From Poriferisodalis sp965221945 (GTDB lineage: Bacteria; Actinomycetota; Acidimicrobiia; Acidimicrobiales; Poriferisodalaceae), in assembly GCF_965221945.1 (NCBI RefSeq), contig NZ_OZ244925.1:434001-498000 (forward strand): 64,000 nucleotides of DNA, read 5' to 3'. A program made the translations under genes and the position numbers. Within the stretch, counting starts at the first letter, position 1. Each line of letters begins with the position of its first letter. The notes below the pieces were generated by a model. The model made no database searches, had not been told where the DNA came from, and saw nothing but the letters and a program-made list of their open reading frames with translations. Below, one piece after another: positions 15,435 through 24,428 of the stretch.

Positions 15435-16423
15435 GTGGTTCCCTTCGCACTCGCAGCTTCGAGCGTTGCCCGGGCCAGCGCGGCAGCGCGGTCCGGGTCG
15501 GCCATGATCGTGTCGGTGACGACGGGCGTCATCCCCGCTTCGGCCACTGCGGGGGCGAGGTCGTCATCGGCATGGTCGATCACCAAGGTGCCGGCGAAGT
15601 CGGCGTACAGCCGTGCGACGCCCGCAACGCTGGGCTCGTGGCCCAATTCGCGCATCATGGCGCCGGCGGGCCCTTTGATCGATGTGCCGCCGACAATGGG
15701 CGACACGGCGACGACGCTGTCGCGCCGGCGGCACAGGGTCTCGCGCACCTGTGGCACGTCCACCACGGGGCCGATCGAGACGAACGGATTGGACGGCGCC
15801 ACCACGATGGTCTCGGCGTCCTGCAGGGCTCGGAGCACTCCCGGCGCGGGCCTAGCGGCATCGATGCCCGCGAAGCGAACCGCGCTCACCGCGATGCCGT
15901 GCTGATGGGCGACGAAATAGTCCTGAAAGTCGATCTCAGCGGCCCCGACGGGCTCTGCCGGTGTGATCCGTGTCTGGATCGGATCGTCGCTGACCGGCAG
16001 CAGTGTCAATTCAAGTCCGAATCTGGCGGCGATCTCGCCGGTCACCTGCGACAGGGATGCGCCCTCGCTGCGGCGCTGGGTGCGGAACAGGTGCAGCGCC
16101 AAGTCCAGGTCGCCGAGCTTGAACCAGTCCTGTCCGCCGAGGCGCCCCAGCTCGGTGAGCACGCGCCAGGTCTCGCCGGCCCGTCCCCAGCCGGTCTCGG
16201 GATTGATCTGGTCGGCGAGCGTGTACGTGACGGTGTCGAGGTCGGGGCTGATGTTCAGGCCGTACAGAGTGAAGTCGTCGCCCACATTGACGATCGCGGT
16301 CACCTCCGCGGGTCGGCGGACGCGCAGCAGTCCGCTCAGGAACCGGGCTGCTCCCACCCCGCCGGCGAGGACGGCGACCGAATCCGCTGCGCCATCAGCA
16401 GTCGGTCGTTCAGCCCCCAACAC
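15431..16423 (-). CDS. cofD: 2-phospho-L-lactate / phosphoenolpyruvate transferase of F420 synthesis
   Basis: Transfers the phospho(enol)lactyl group from the guanylylated precursor to Fo, giving (dehydro-)F420-0. N-terminal VAVLAGGVGAARFLSGLL is the nucleotide loop; NVGDDFTLYGLNISPDLDTV and NPFVSIGPV are family signatures. I start at the GTG at 16423 (330 aa) because the longer reading from 16474 would overlap the end of the upstream CWB2 gene and add residues with no family resemblance. It forms an operon with cofE. Confidence 0.9.
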   Translation of the reverse strand: MLGAERPTADGAADSVAVLAGGVGAARFLSGLLRVRRPAEVTAIVNVGDDFTLYGLNISPDLDTVTYTLADQINPETGWGRAGETWRVLTELGRLGGQDWFKLGDLDLALHLFRTQRRSEGASLSQVTGEIAARFGLELTLLPVSDDPIQTRITPAEPVGAAEIDFQDYFVAHQHGIAVSAVRFAGIDAARPAPGVLRALQDAETIVVAPSNPFVSIGPVVDVPQVRETLCRRRDSVVAVSPIVGGTSIKGPAGAMMRELGHEPSVAGVARLYADFAGTLVIDHADDDLAPAVAEAGMTPVVTDTIMADPDRAAALARATLEAASAKGTT

Positions 16424-16434
16424 AGCCTGTGACG

Positions 16435-17826
16435 CTAGCGACCCGGTGTCGCAGCGCTGGAGGGTGATGCCCAAGCACTGGGTGTCCAGATGCCGTAGGA
16501 ATCGCCGTCTGCTTGCACTTGGACCTCATAGAGCGTCGTGTTCTGCAAGCCGGTGATCTCTGTTGGCGAGCTGACATTGCGCATCGTCGTCCACGACCCG
16601 CCCACTGGCCGGTATCTGACTCGGTAGCCGGACGGCTCGGCACTGCCGACGTTCAATGGCGGCCTCCAACTGACCTCCAATCCCCGGTCTCGCGGTCGCA
16701 CAGCGAAGTCGCGTGGCACCCCGGGCCTGTCAGTGCGCGGATCGCAGTCCGGGTCCAGCCGGCGCAGGGCGTCGATTGCAGCCTCGACAACGGAATCGGC
16801 GACAGCTGCGGACCCGCCGAAGATCGTGAGCTTGACAGCATCTGCATCGGGAGTCGGACTCCCCAAGAAGCCGCATGTCGGGTCCGGCAGGACCTGCTCG
16901 GAGAGCAGCAACGGAGCGCGCAGCAGGCCCAACAGCGTCCCGCCAACCAGCGCATCGGGGAATTTCCTGCCGTTCGCGAGGCCGAATTCGTCAGTGTCGA
17001 AGCAGCGATCGGTCAGCGATTGAGCGATCTCGACTGCTGTCTCAAAGCGATCCTGGCCCCACAGGCGCTGAACTTCGATTCCCAGTTCCTCGAGTTCCTC
17101 GGCAACCGAGACGTTGATCGCGGCCGGTCCGCCGGCAATCACGACCTGCTCGATGTCAAGGTCCACGACGTATTCCTTGACCGCCTCGGGAAGCCGGTCG
17201 CGCTTCGTCAGAAGAGCCGGATGCGGGCCTGCGAAGGCGAGCGGCGACAGCGCTAGAGCATCGGCAAATGTCTCCCCGTTGGCAAGTAAAGCCGTCCGGA
17301 GGCCGTCCTCGCAGAAGCTGCCGATCTCGTTGGCGCCGATCTTGCGCGCAATCGTTGTCACCGTCCGGTAGCGATTCACGCCTTCCAGCCGTTCAGGCGC
17401 ACCGTCGATCAGCTCAGACAGCGAGTCCTCGACATCGGTTGAGATCGCGGCAGGGCCCCCCGCGATGATGAGGTCAGTGATGCGATGGCTCTCGATGAAC
17501 TTGCGCGTCGCTTGATGGAGCACGTCTGAGGGCGTCAGCAGGATCGGTGCATTGAGCACGTTCGCCAGCGGGGTGGCTGCCAGGGCGTCGGCGAAGGACT
17601 CCCCGGAGGCCACGATGACGGTGTCGATCGCGCCGGCCTCGGAGACGAATTCGGTGGCGATTTCCACCGCAGTCTCGTATCGGTCGGCCCCCCACAGTCG
17701 ATTCGATTCGATCTGCGACGCAGCGCCAGCCGAAGTCCCGACTCCTACGACGGCCGTTGCAGCCAGCATTGCGCCCACCACTGCGAGCGGTGGGCGCCGC
17801 CGGCTGGCGGGCGGGCGGAGTGCCAT
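16435..17826 (-). CDS. Secreted CWB2-repeat cell-wall protein with C-terminal fibronectin III domain
   Basis: Signal peptide (LAVVGAMLAATAVVGVGTSAGA), then three cell-wall-binding-repeat-2 units. Each opens with R-L-x-G-x-(D/N)-R-(Y/F) (RLWGADRYETAVEIA, RLEGVNRYRTVTTIA, RLWGQDRFETAVEIA), followed by x-S/N-G-x-x-F-x-D-A-L and IAGGPAAI in the first two. A fibronectin type III domain (VPRDFAVRPRDRGLEVSW, then GYRVRYRPVGG) ends the protein. CWB2 repeats bind anionic wall polymers, so this is an exported wall-associated protein of unknown exact task. 463 aa; paralogue at 58298-59401. Confidence 0.88.
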   Translation of the reverse strand: MALRPPASRRRPPLAVVGAMLAATAVVGVGTSAGAASQIESNRLWGADRYETAVEIATEFVSEAGAIDTVIVASGESFADALAATPLANVLNAPILLTPSDVLHQATRKFIESHRITDLIIAGGPAAISTDVEDSLSELIDGAPERLEGVNRYRTVTTIARKIGANEIGSFCEDGLRTALLANGETFADALALSPLAFAGPHPALLTKRDRLPEAVKEYVVDLDIEQVVIAGGPAAINVSVAEELEELGIEVQRLWGQDRFETAVEIAQSLTDRCFDTDEFGLANGRKFPDALVGGTLLGLLRAPLLLSEQVLPDPTCGFLGSPTPDADAVKLTIFGGSAAVADSVVEAAIDALRRLDPDCDPRTDRPGVPRDFAVRPRDRGLEVSWRPPLNVGSAEPSGYRVRYRPVGGSWTTMRNVSSPTEITGLQNTTLYEVQVQADGDSYGIWTPSAWASPSSAATPGR

Positions 17827-17833
17827 CCGCGGT

Positions 17834-17839
17834 ACGGTA
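17834..17839 (-). promoter_or_regulatory. -10 box TACCGT, leaderless start of CWB2 gene
   Basis: On the minus strand TACCGT ends seven bases before the ATG at 17826, without a Shine-Dalgarno sequence. Confidence 0.5.
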
Positions 17840-18043
17840 TCGGAACCCGTCGGTCATACGGGTGAGCCTCAGAGCGATCCCACGTGACTTCACAGCGATG
17901 CCGGTGCCCCGTACCCTGAACCGAGGCGCCACAATCCCGCACCCGGGACTCGCCTCTCAGCCGGAACGACCTCCATCGGTCCGGTCCCGAACGCCGCCGC
18001 GCCCCGACGCCCGCACTCCACCCACCCGATCCGGAGCCGACTC

Positions 18044-19024
18044 GTGCCGACGGCCTTCATCACCGGAATCACCGGCCAGGACGGCCAGTATCTGGCTGAG
18101 TTCCTGCACGGCGAGGGCTACCGGGTCGTCGGGCTCATCACCGGCCAGCGCAATCCGCGCTCTGAGACGATGGCCGCCGACCTGCCCTATGTGGAGCTCG
18201 TGCCCGGCGACCTCGCCGACCTCGGGTCCCTCATCGCCGCGCTCGAGTACACCCAGCCCGACGAGGTCTACAACCTTGGCGCGATCAGTTTCGTGGCGCT
18301 GTCGTTCAAACAGCCCGAGTTGACCGCCAACATCTCCGGTCTGGGCGTGCTTCGACTGCTTGAGGCAATCCGCGTTGTGGGCGGGGTGGAGAATCCGATC
18401 CGCTTCTACCAGGCCTCTTCGAGCGAGATGTTCGGCAAGGTGCGCGAGACCCCTCAGAACGAGCTGACTCCATTGCACCCGCGCAGTCCATATGGCTCAG
18501 CCAAAGTGTTCGGCCATAACACCACCGTGAACTACCGCGAGAGCTACGGGTTGTATGCCTGCAGCGGCATCCTGTTCAACCACGAGTCGCCGCGACGCGG
18601 CCTCGAGTTCGTGACCCGCAAGGTCACCAACGCCGTTGCGCGCATCAAGCTGGGCCTGCAGGACGAAGTAGCGCTCGGAAACCTCGACGCCAAGCGCGAC
18701 TGGGGTTTCGCCGGCGACTACGTGCGGGCGATGCACCTCATGCTGGCGCAGCCCGAGCCCGACGACTACGTGATTGCGACCGGGCACACCCACGCTGTGC
18801 GCGACTTCGTCCAGCTTGCATTTGCCGCAGCGGGCATCGACGACTGGGAGCGCCACGTTCGGATCGACCCCCGGTTCTTTCGCCCAGCTGAGGTCGACCT
18901 GCTGGTGGGCGACGCATCCAAGGCCAAACGGGTCCTGGGATGGGAACCTCGGATGACATTCGACGAATTGGTGACAACGATGGTCTCCCACGACCTCGAG
19001 ATCGAGCGGCGCAAGCTGCAGTGA
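18044..19024 (+). CDS. gmd: GDP-mannose 4,6-dehydratase
   Basis: Converts GDP-mannose to GDP-4-keto-6-deoxymannose, the first step to GDP-fucose, rhamnose or related deoxysugars. NADP loop ITGITGQDGQYLAEFL, YNLGAISFV, catalytic Ser in YQASSSEMFG, Tyr-x-x-x-Lys in SPYGSAKVF, plus the family segments LFNHESPRRGLEFVTRK and KRDWGFAGDYV. GTG start. It is the first gene of a co-directional run ending at 26567; its stop overlaps the next start (TGATG). GDP-mannose could come from the manB and nucleotidyltransferase products in this window. 326 aa. Confidence 0.93.
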   Translation: MPTAFITGITGQDGQYLAEFLHGEGYRVVGLITGQRNPRSETMAADLPYVELVPGDLADLGSLIAALEYTQPDEVYNLGAISFVALSFKQPELTANISGLGVLRLLEAIRVVGGVENPIRFYQASSSEMFGKVRETPQNELTPLHPRSPYGSAKVFGHNTTVNYRESYGLYACSGILFNHESPRRGLEFVTRKVTNAVARIKLGLQDEVALGNLDAKRDWGFAGDYVRAMHLMLAQPEPDDYVIATGHTHAVRDFVQLAFAAAGIDDWERHVRIDPRFFRPAEVDLLVGDASKAKRVLGWEPRMTFDELVTTMVSHDLEIERRKLQ

Positions 19025-21165
19025 TGGACTCGATGCCGACGCGTGCCATACGGGCGATCGTCGCCGCGGCAGTGCTGGCCGCCACGCTGGCAGTAGTGGC
19101 GCCTAGTGCGGGTGCTCAGCAGAACGAATACCGACTGGCGCCCGACGTGATCATCGTGGAGGGCCGCGGCTTCGGCCACGGCAATGGTCTGAGCCAATGG
19201 GGAGCGCTCGGCTATGCGCTGGACTACGGCTGGACCAGCGAACGCATCCTTGGCCACTACTACAGCAATACCTCGCAAACCGACATCGCCGAACGGGACA
19301 TTTGGGTCCACCTGACGCGCAATCGTGGCGACCTGCTCGTCACCTCCGAATCTGCGTTCAGCGTTGCCGGTCGCGACTTCGGCGGCGGGGCCGTCGTTCG
19401 AGTCGGCGTCAGCGGTGGCGACTTCTGGGTCCGCTCGAACAGCGGTTGCGGAGCGAGGGGCAACCTCGTCGCCGATGGGCTGACAGCATCGAGCCGTCGC
19501 GGAGATCGTTTTGTGGAGGTGCTGCCCAGCAACGATGACTTCAGTGTCGACGACCAGTCTCAGATGCTCGTGATGATCTATTGCGACGGCACCGATTCAG
19601 CAGTGGAATCGATGCGTGTCGCGTACCGCGGCTCGCTCGCAGTGATCGATCAAAACGGTCCAGTTGCCGTCAATCGAGTTCCGCTAGAGCAGTACTTGCG
19701 CGGTGTAGTGCCGCGCGAGAGCATCCCCGAGTGGGGAGCAGCAGGCAACGGACGCGGCATCGCAGCGCTCGAAGCCCAGGCCATCGCAGCGCGGTCATAT
19801 GTGCTCTCGCTTGCCGCTGCGCGTGAACGCGGCGGCATGTTCACCGACACGTGCGACTACTGGAATTGTCAGGTCTATGCAGGTGCCGCCAAGAACGGGC
19901 AGGGCCTTGACCATGGCACCCGCTACATCCACAGCAACACGGCCATCATCAATACCGCCGGGCGAGTCCTCGTTCACCCCGACGGCCGGATTGCGTTCGC
20001 CGAGTTCCATTCTTCCAGTGGCGGCTGGACAGCCGGAATCGACGAGGGATCCCACTTCCCGGGTGTTGAGGATCTCGGCGATGCCACGCAAGGCAACCCG
20101 AATCACGCATGGGAAAGTGGGATCCGTCGCTCGGACATCGAGACCAAGTTCCCGGACATCGGCCAGCTGATCTGCATCGAGGTGACGCACCGGAACGGGA
20201 ACGGCGCCTGGGGGGGTCGGACGCGCGGGCTCCGTCTCGTCGGGACGAACGGCGTCGAGGACTTCGAGGACTACAGGGGTGTTACCGACGGGCGATGGGG
20301 CCGATGGGCCCGCGATCCGTTCCGGCGGGCGTTCTCGCTGAGGTCGGACTGGTACCGCTTCTCGCAGTTCGATCCGAGCTTCACGTGCGAGCCGGGGTCG
20401 GGCGATACACCCGTAGAAGCGAGCGGTCCAGGCTTGTGGGTGTTGAAATCAGACGGGACGGTCCTCGCCGACGGCGCCGCTGAGCACTTCGGCAATGGCA
20501 CGTCTTCGTCGACTCGCTTCGTCGCGATGGCTGGGCAACCCGGCGGCGAGGGCTATTGGTTGGCCACATCCGATGGCGACGTTCACCGATTCGGGGACGC
20601 TGGCGATCACGGTGATGCGATGGGTGTCAACCTTGCGGAGCCTGTCGTGGCAATGGCTGCACACCCTGGGGGCGCCGGTTACTGGCTCGCGACCGGCGAC
20701 GGCACGGTGTTCGCATTTGGTGCCGCCGGACACTGGGGTGGCGTCGCTCACTTGCGTTTGGCGTCGTCAGTGGTGGACATCGAAGCCGCACCGACGGGTG
20801 ACGGCTACTGGCTGGCACTCGCCGACGGCCGAGTGCTGGCGTTTGGCGATGCGTATGACGGCGGCTGCGGTGCGCCACTTGGCGCCGACGGGGTTGCGGT
20901 CGGCTTAGCCGTCAAGCCTGATGGCGAGGGCTACTGGCTCGCCGGGGCTGATACCGCGGTGCATCCGGTCGGGTCGGCCGAGCACCACGATGACCGGGCG
21001 GACCGGCAGAACCGTCTGCGGACGGTCGCCATCGCAGGCACTGCTACTGGTGACGGCTACTGGTTGGTATGGAGTGACGGAACCAGTTTCAACTACGGAG
21101 ATGCGCCGGACTACCGCACCTCTCGGGCGGGTTCCGGCGTCGTTGCTGCCGAATCGGTGCGGTAA
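19024..21165 (+). CDS. Secreted SpoIID/LytB-domain protein with C-terminal YWL/FGDA repeats
   Basis: Signal peptide (AIVAAAVLAATLAVVAPSAGA) followed by an N-terminal GHGNGLSQWGALGYA segment and the SpoIID core (VPLEQYLRGVVPRES, ALEAQAIAARSYVL), then from about residue 470 some five repeats of 45-50 residues with the pattern G-Y-W-L-A-x-x-D-G-x-V-x-x-F-G-D-A. SpoIID-type proteins are lytic transglycosylases or wall-binding proteins outside the cell; the repeats probably form a beta-propeller-like structure. ATG at 19024, sharing one base with the gmd stop; the in-frame upstream extension would lie inside gmd. 713 aa. Confidence 0.87.
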   Translation: MDSMPTRAIRAIVAAAVLAATLAVVAPSAGAQQNEYRLAPDVIIVEGRGFGHGNGLSQWGALGYALDYGWTSERILGHYYSNTSQTDIAERDIWVHLTRNRGDLLVTSESAFSVAGRDFGGGAVVRVGVSGGDFWVRSNSGCGARGNLVADGLTASSRRGDRFVEVLPSNDDFSVDDQSQMLVMIYCDGTDSAVESMRVAYRGSLAVIDQNGPVAVNRVPLEQYLRGVVPRESIPEWGAAGNGRGIAALEAQAIAARSYVLSLAAARERGGMFTDTCDYWNCQVYAGAAKNGQGLDHGTRYIHSNTAIINTAGRVLVHPDGRIAFAEFHSSSGGWTAGIDEGSHFPGVEDLGDATQGNPNHAWESGIRRSDIETKFPDIGQLICIEVTHRNGNGAWGGRTRGLRLVGTNGVEDFEDYRGVTDGRWGRWARDPFRRAFSLRSDWYRFSQFDPSFTCEPGSGDTPVEASGPGLWVLKSDGTVLADGAAEHFGNGTSSSTRFVAMAGQPGGEGYWLATSDGDVHRFGDAGDHGDAMGVNLAEPVVAMAAHPGGAGYWLATGDGTVFAFGAAGHWGGVAHLRLASSVVDIEAAPTGDGYWLALADGRVLAFGDAYDGGCGAPLGADGVAVGLAVKPDGEGYWLAGADTAVHPVGSAEHHDDRADRQNRLRTVAIAGTATGDGYWLVWSDGTSFNYGDAPDYRTSRAGSGVVAAESVR

Positions 21166-21191
21166 GCAACTGTGCGAAACGTGACATCGCC

Positions 21192-24100
21192 ATGACTTCG
21201 CCCGTCTCCACCGGACTGTCGTCCGAGGGCGCCGTGGGTCCGGCAGTCCTGGCACCTCCACCGGCGGTAGCAGCCATCGTCACGATGGGATCGCGATGGT
21301 CCGACACCGAGGCCACCTTGCGCGCATTGGCTGCGCAGGACTATCCACGGCTCGCCGTGCTGGTGCTGTGCGATGCGGAGGGCGCACAGGGCCGCCGTGT
21401 TCAGGAAGCGTTCCCGACCGCCGCTGTCGCAAATCGAGTGTCGTCACGACGGAATCGCAGCCGCGGCCCGCACCGCCAGCGCACGGGAGCAGTCAACAAT
21501 CGGGGCGCGTCGCTGGTGCGCGGAGCGGACTATCTCCTGTTCCTGTCCGATCGCGTCGCGCTGGCAGCCGACGCCATCAGCACCCTGATTGAAGACGCCG
21601 AGAATGCCCCAGGCAGAATCGTCGGCATCGCCGGCCCCAAGCTGCTGGACGCCGACGACGCCGCGACGTTGCGCGACCTGGGCGGCACAGCAGACCGTCT
21701 CGGCGTTCGAATTCCCGTCGCCGGCGAAGGCGAGCTGGATCAACAGCAGCATGACGAGGCCCGCGATCTGTTCGTGGCGCCAACCGAAGCCCTCCTGGTG
21801 CGTGAGGACTACTTCCGTATCGTCGGCGGGTTCGATCCTGCTCTCGAAGGCGACGGCGCCGTCGTCGACTTGTGCTGGCGGATTCAGCTGTCCGGTGCTC
21901 GCGTCCGTGTCGTACCGGCCGCAACCGGGCTGCTGCGGCCCGAAGTCGCACGCGCCCCGCAAGGGCCCTCGGTGCGCCAGCACAACCACCGCGCTCGGCT
22001 TCGCACTCTGCTCAAGTGCTACGGGTGGGTGCACTTGCTGCCGGCTGCGGCGCTCGCAGCATTGCTCGGCGTGGGTGAGGTGCTCTTCTCGGCGCTGCGC
22101 GGGAGGTTCGCTCAGGCCGCCGATGTGACACTGGCTTGGCTGTGGAACGCGCGCCATGTGGGAGGCACATTCGCTCTGCGAGGTGCCGCCAAGCGTTACC
22201 GGCGGGTACGCGACGCCGATCTGCGTCGATTGCAGCAGGGCGGTTCGGTGCGAGTCGCCGACTGGCTCCGATACCGCCTGAGTCCCGAAGGAGGTCTGGC
22301 TGCACGAACCACCATCGACGAGAGCATCTTGGGCACATGGCGACGCAACGCGCACCGATCCGTGTGGGTGGTCTGGCTGCTCGTGCTCGGCTCCATTGCC
22401 TTCGGCTCCCGCCACCTGCTGCGGGGAGGCATCCCCGCATACGGTCAGTTCTCAGCGTTCGCCGACGCCGGCACGATGCTCGGGGCGTATCTCGACGGTT
22501 GGCGCGACAGCGGTGTCGGTGCCCCGGGCATCGGCCATCCGGCAATGGGCCTGCTGGGCCTCGGCGGGACCGTCGCGCTGGGTGCCACAGGACTGTTGAG
22601 AGGTATCGCCGTCTGGGGCCTGGTCCTGGCCGGCCTTGTCGGCATCTGGAAACTGTGCGCGTCCTCACCGAGCCGCAATGGCAGGTTGGTCGCACTGGTG
22701 CTGTACGCCGCCTGCCCGCTGCCGTACAACGCGTTCGCCGGCGGTCGTTGGGACGTGTTGCTGGCCTACGGGACTGCACCGGTGGTTGTGTTGCTCGTGA
22801 GCCGGCTGATCGGCGCGTCCCCCGCTCGGGGCCCCCGCGACGGAAGCCGGCGCGGCACCTCGGCCAGGGTGGCATCGCTTGGGTTGCTCCTCGCCGTGGC
22901 AGCGGCCTTCGAGCCGTTCATCGTCGTGCTGGCCCTGGCTGCAGCGTTGGCCCTCGCCGTTGTGGAGTTGATGAGGCGAACGGCGAGCCGCGAGCCGATC
23001 GGTACACCGCTTGCCGGATTGCTGCAGGTTGTCGGCGCAGTGGCGCTCGCTTTCGTTGCGCACCTTCCCTGGCTGATCGAGTTCGGCTCATTGCAGGCCT
23101 ACTTCGATGCCTCACTCGGCAATCGCACGGCCTCGACGCCGTCATCGCTGCCTGAGCTGCTGCGATTCCAGACCGGTCCGCTCGGCGAGTTGCCGCTCAA
23201 CTGGGGGCTGGTGGCTGCTGCAGTTGTGCCCCTCCTGGTCGCACGCGGCGCTCGGTTGTGGTGGGCGGTGCGCGGCTGGCTGGTAGGGCTTGCCGGCTTC
23301 GCCCTTGCATGGGCCATCGTCGCAGGATGGGCCGATGTCCTGGTGGGCGAGAGGTTGTTGGGGCACTCGCTGGCGGCGGTATCTCTGGCGCTGGGGGCCG
23401 TGGGTCTGTGCTGGGCGGCAACTTCGGGACCGGCGGCGCTCGCAGCCGACGACGGCGACACGTCGCCCCGGATTCGCAGTGCGATGGTCTTGCTGTGCGG
23501 CATCGCTGTCGGGGCCATGGTGCTCCCTACGGCGTGGGCATCGGTCGACGGCAATTGGTCAGCTCCGGGCTTCGACCACCGAGTGCCGTTGGGACTGGTC
23601 GACGACCGCGACGTCGGACCCGACTACCGAGTCCTCTGGATCGGCGCTCCAGAGGTCTTGCCGCTGCGTGGCACCGATCTCGGCGTGGAGGGACTTGCGG
23701 CGGGGACTTCGGTACGGGGATACCCCGACGTGAGGCATTCGTGGGCGACTCCGCAGGCACCCGGCACCGAGCGCCTGCTTGAAGCTGTTCGGATCGGGCT
23801 GGCGGGCGACACGCTGCGGTTGGGGAGGCTGCTGGGGTCGTTCGGCATCAGGTACGTGGTGGTGGTAGAGCGCTCAGGCCCGTCGTACTCCGATGGTTGG
23901 GACCGACCGGTGTCATCGGCTACCTCTGAGGCACTCGCCTCCCAGATCGATCTGCGCCCCCTGGCGGCGGATCCATCGGTGCAGGTGTTCCGCAACGAGG
24001 CGTGGTGGTCGTCGCGTTCGCAGTTCGAACAGCCGATCCCGGCCAGCTTCGCCACTAATCCGGTCGACCTCGTGGTGAGCGATTTGAGCGACGGCATCGG

Positions 24101-24428
24101 GGTGCTCACCGACTACCAGTCGGCCACGAGCCAATTCGGGTCTGTGGGCGCCGGAGCGGTACTGGTGGCTGAGACCTACGACCCGGGCTGGTATCTCCAG
24201 ATCGGGGACACACGGACGGAGCCGACTCCGGCGCTGGGTTGGGCGATGCGCTTCGATCCTCCCCACGCTGGGCAGGCTGAGCTGAGCTATGAGCGCTCGG
24301 TTGCCGTCTCTAACCGGACGGCGGCTCAAGCGCTGATCTGGCTGGCGATGGTCTGGGTTGCGATCGGCCAGCCCACGCCGCTCGCCGATCGCGTGACTGC
24401 CTCCTTGAAGCGGTTGGTACGACGATGA
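21192..24428 (+). CDS. Large membrane protein with N-terminal GT2 glycosyltransferase domain
   Basis: 1,078 aa. The first ~300 residues resemble a family 2 glycosyltransferase (AAIVTMGSRW, LRALAAQDYP, GIAGPKLLDADD, YFRIVGGFDPALEGDGAVVD). The usual metal-binding Asp-x-Asp is not clean (reads LSDRVAL). About a dozen hydrophobic segments follow between residues 390 and 770, then an external C-terminal domain and a last membrane helix. Large GT2 proteins next to a DUF5719 gene are common in actinobacteria; the substrate is unknown. The stop overlaps the next gene (ATGA at 24425). Confidence 0.8.
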   Translation: MTSPVSTGLSSEGAVGPAVLAPPPAVAAIVTMGSRWSDTEATLRALAAQDYPRLAVLVLCDAEGAQGRRVQEAFPTAAVANRVSSRRNRSRGPHRQRTGAVNNRGASLVRGADYLLFLSDRVALAADAISTLIEDAENAPGRIVGIAGPKLLDADDAATLRDLGGTADRLGVRIPVAGEGELDQQQHDEARDLFVAPTEALLVREDYFRIVGGFDPALEGDGAVVDLCWRIQLSGARVRVVPAATGLLRPEVARAPQGPSVRQHNHRARLRTLLKCYGWVHLLPAAALAALLGVGEVLFSALRGRFAQAADVTLAWLWNARHVGGTFALRGAAKRYRRVRDADLRRLQQGGSVRVADWLRYRLSPEGGLAARTTIDESILGTWRRNAHRSVWVVWLLVLGSIAFGSRHLLRGGIPAYGQFSAFADAGTMLGAYLDGWRDSGVGAPGIGHPAMGLLGLGGTVALGATGLLRGIAVWGLVLAGLVGIWKLCASSPSRNGRLVALVLYAACPLPYNAFAGGRWDVLLAYGTAPVVVLLVSRLIGASPARGPRDGSRRGTSARVASLGLLLAVAAAFEPFIVVLALAAALALAVVELMRRTASREPIGTPLAGLLQVVGAVALAFVAHLPWLIEFGSLQAYFDASLGNRTASTPSSLPELLRFQTGPLGELPLNWGLVAAAVVPLLVARGARLWWAVRGWLVGLAGFALAWAIVAGWADVLVGERLLGHSLAAVSLALGAVGLCWAATSGPAALAADDGDTSPRIRSAMVLLCGIAVGAMVLPTAWASVDGNWSAPGFDHRVPLGLVDDRDVGPDYRVLWIGAPEVLPLRGTDLGVEGLAAGTSVRGYPDVRHSWATPQAPGTERLLEAVRIGLAGDTLRLGRLLGSFGIRYVVVVERSGPSYSDGWDRPVSSATSEALASQIDLRPLAADPSVQVFRNEAWWSSRSQFEQPIPASFATNPVDLVVSDLSDGIGVLTDYQSATSQFGSVGAGAVLVAETYDPGWYLQIGDTRTEPTPALGWAMRFDPPHAGQAELSYERSVAVSNRTAAQALIWLAMVWVAIGQPTPLADRVTASLKRLVRR

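Noticed and set aside
21192..22100. Active GT2 catalytic centre in the 1,078-aa protein
   Set aside because: The Asp-x-Asp metal motif is not clear, so I name the domain by resemblance and do not claim activity.
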